Source: Zygnema circumcarinatum
Lineage: Eukaryota > Streptophyta > Zygnematophyceae > Zygnematales > Zygnemataceae
Length of the DNA stretch: 64,000 bases
Reading direction: 5' to 3'
Assembly (NCBI GenBank): GCA_037447605.1
Contig: CM074816.1
Coordinates: forward strand, 2,033,140 to 2,097,139
The notes below the pieces were generated by a model. It was given only the letters and a program-made list of their open reading frames with translations, had not been told where the DNA came from and did not search any database. How positions within the stretch are numbered: the stretch's first letter is position 1; each line of letters starts with the position of its first letter. Positions 62,945 to 64,000 of the stretch are shown here, one piece after another. The translations under genes were made by a program, and so were the position numbers.

Positions 62945-64000
62945 ACCCACTTAAAGGGTTTTAGGAGTTTTAGGGTTTTAGGGTTTTAGGGTTTTACCCA
63001 GGGTTTTAGGGTTTTACCCCAAGTTTTTTTACTAAAGTTTTTTTAAAGGGTTTTTAGGGTTTTACTGCAGGGGTTTTAGGGTTTTACGGGGTTTTAGGGT
63101 TTTCCCAGGGTTTTAGGGTTTTAGGGTTTTAGGGTTTTAGGGTTTTAGGGTTTTTAGGGTTTTTTAGGGTTTTAGGGTTTTAAGTTTTAGGGTTTTAGGG
63201 TTTTCCGGTTTTAGGGTTTTAGGGTTTTGGGGTTTTAGGGGTTTTAGGGTTTTAGGGTTTTAGGGTTTTAGGGTTTTAGGGTTTTAGGGTTTTTAGGGTT
63301 TTAGAGGTTTTAGGGTTTTAGGGTTTTAGGGTTTTCCCAGGGTTTTTAGGGTTTTAGGGTTTTAGGGTTTTAGGGTTTTTAGGGTTTTCAGGTTTTAGGG
63401 GTTTTAGGGTTTTTAGGGTTTTAGGGTTTTTACACTTTAGGGTTTTAGGGTTTTAGGGTTTTGCCACCCCAGGGTTTTAGGGTTTTAGGGTTTTAGGGTT
63501 TTAGAGTTTTAGGGTTTTTAGGGTTTTACTAGGGTTTTTAGGGTTTTAGGGTTTTAGGGTTTTAGGGGACTTTAGGGTTTTAGGGTTTTTAGGGTTTTAG
63601 GGTTTTAAAACTTTAGGGTTTTACAAGCTTTAGGGACTTAGGGTTTTAGGGTTTTAGGGTTTTCCCAGGGTTTTAGGGTTTAGGGTTTTAGGGTTTTAGG
63701 GTTTTAGGGTTTTAGGGTTTTACTACCCCAGGGTTTTAGGGTTTTAGGGTTTTTAGGGTTTTAGGGTTTTAGGGTTTTTAGGGTTTTTAGGGTTTTGGGG
63801 TTTTAGGGTTTTAGGGTTTTAGGGTTTTGGGGTTTTAGGGTTTTAAGTTTTAGGGTTTTAGGGTTTTAGGGTTTTTACAGGGTTTTTAGGAGTTTTAGGG
63901 TTTTTTACTTTAGGGTTTTAGGGTTTTACTAGGGTTTTTAGGGTTTTTACCTTTAGGGTTTTTAGGGTTTTAGGGTTTTAGGGTTTTAGGGTTTTAGGGT
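62945..64000 (+). repeat. telomeric array, TTTTAGGG units with variants
   Basis: More than 1 kb consists mainly of TTTTAGGG, mixed with units of 3-5 T and interruptions such as CCCAGGG, TACCCC, ACTTT and TTGGGG. The G-rich strand reads 5' to 3' towards the right edge, the correct orientation for a right chromosome end. TTTTAGGG is the Chlamydomonas-type repeat. The interruptions could be true subtelomeric variants or sequencing errors in homopolymers. The array is still running at 64000. Confidence 0.9.

Noticed and set aside
62432-62950. 172-codon minus-strand frame rich in Ser, Leu and Phe
   Set aside because: Produced by the subtelomeric AAGAGACAAAAGAG repeat.

Overview
The window is nuclear eukaryotic DNA, most likely from a green alga on the streptophyte side. 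Its genes are split into many short exons with GT-AG introns. The proteins I can rebuild look plant-like: an NAD-malic enzyme with a presequence, a DUF1218 membrane protein, a GPC1-type acyltransferase, an oligopeptide transporter (OPT), and a plastid-type glyoxalase/VOC protein. The right end runs into a degenerate TTTTAGGG array whose G-rich strand points outward, as expected at a right chromosome end. The lineage is an inference; the telomere unit is the type known from Chlamydomonas-like green algae, not the TTTAGGG of most land plants.

Layout from left to right: the 3' part of a histidine acid phosphatase (+), facing a complete 16-exon OPT transporter (-); a short head-to-head promoter dense in G-boxes; a DUF1218 gene (+); two tandem type-B carboxylesterases (-) with matching exon structure and a 118-bp identical tract; a glycerophosphocholine acyltransferase (+); a glyoxalase-domain gene (+); an 18-exon EDEM-type GH47 mannosidase-like gene (-); a 19-exon NAD-malic enzyme (-). 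From about 51 kb the region becomes repeat-rich: two copies of a long-arm inverted-repeat transposon with perfect 8-bp target duplications, a tRNA-Leu(UAA), an unidentified multi-exon gene (-), a 75-bp minisatellite, a 2.1-kb transposon holding a FAR1/MULE-like fragment, a GT34-like glycosyltransferase (+) less than 1 kb from the first telomeric repeats, and then subtelomere and telomere.

There is no operon logic. Several products belong to the endomembrane system: EDEM in ER quality control, GPC1 in phosphatidylcholine remodelling, GT34 in the Golgi, secreted esterases and a phosphatase. NAD-malic enzyme (mitochondrion) and glyoxalase (plastid) are organellar. Exon boundaries were worked out by hand from reading frame, GT/AG sites and phase. 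For OPT, DUF1218, both esterases, GPC1, glyoxalase, EDEM, malic enzyme and GT34 the exon lengths sum to an open frame. No transcript evidence was available. A 10-N assembly gap lies inside one OPT intron.
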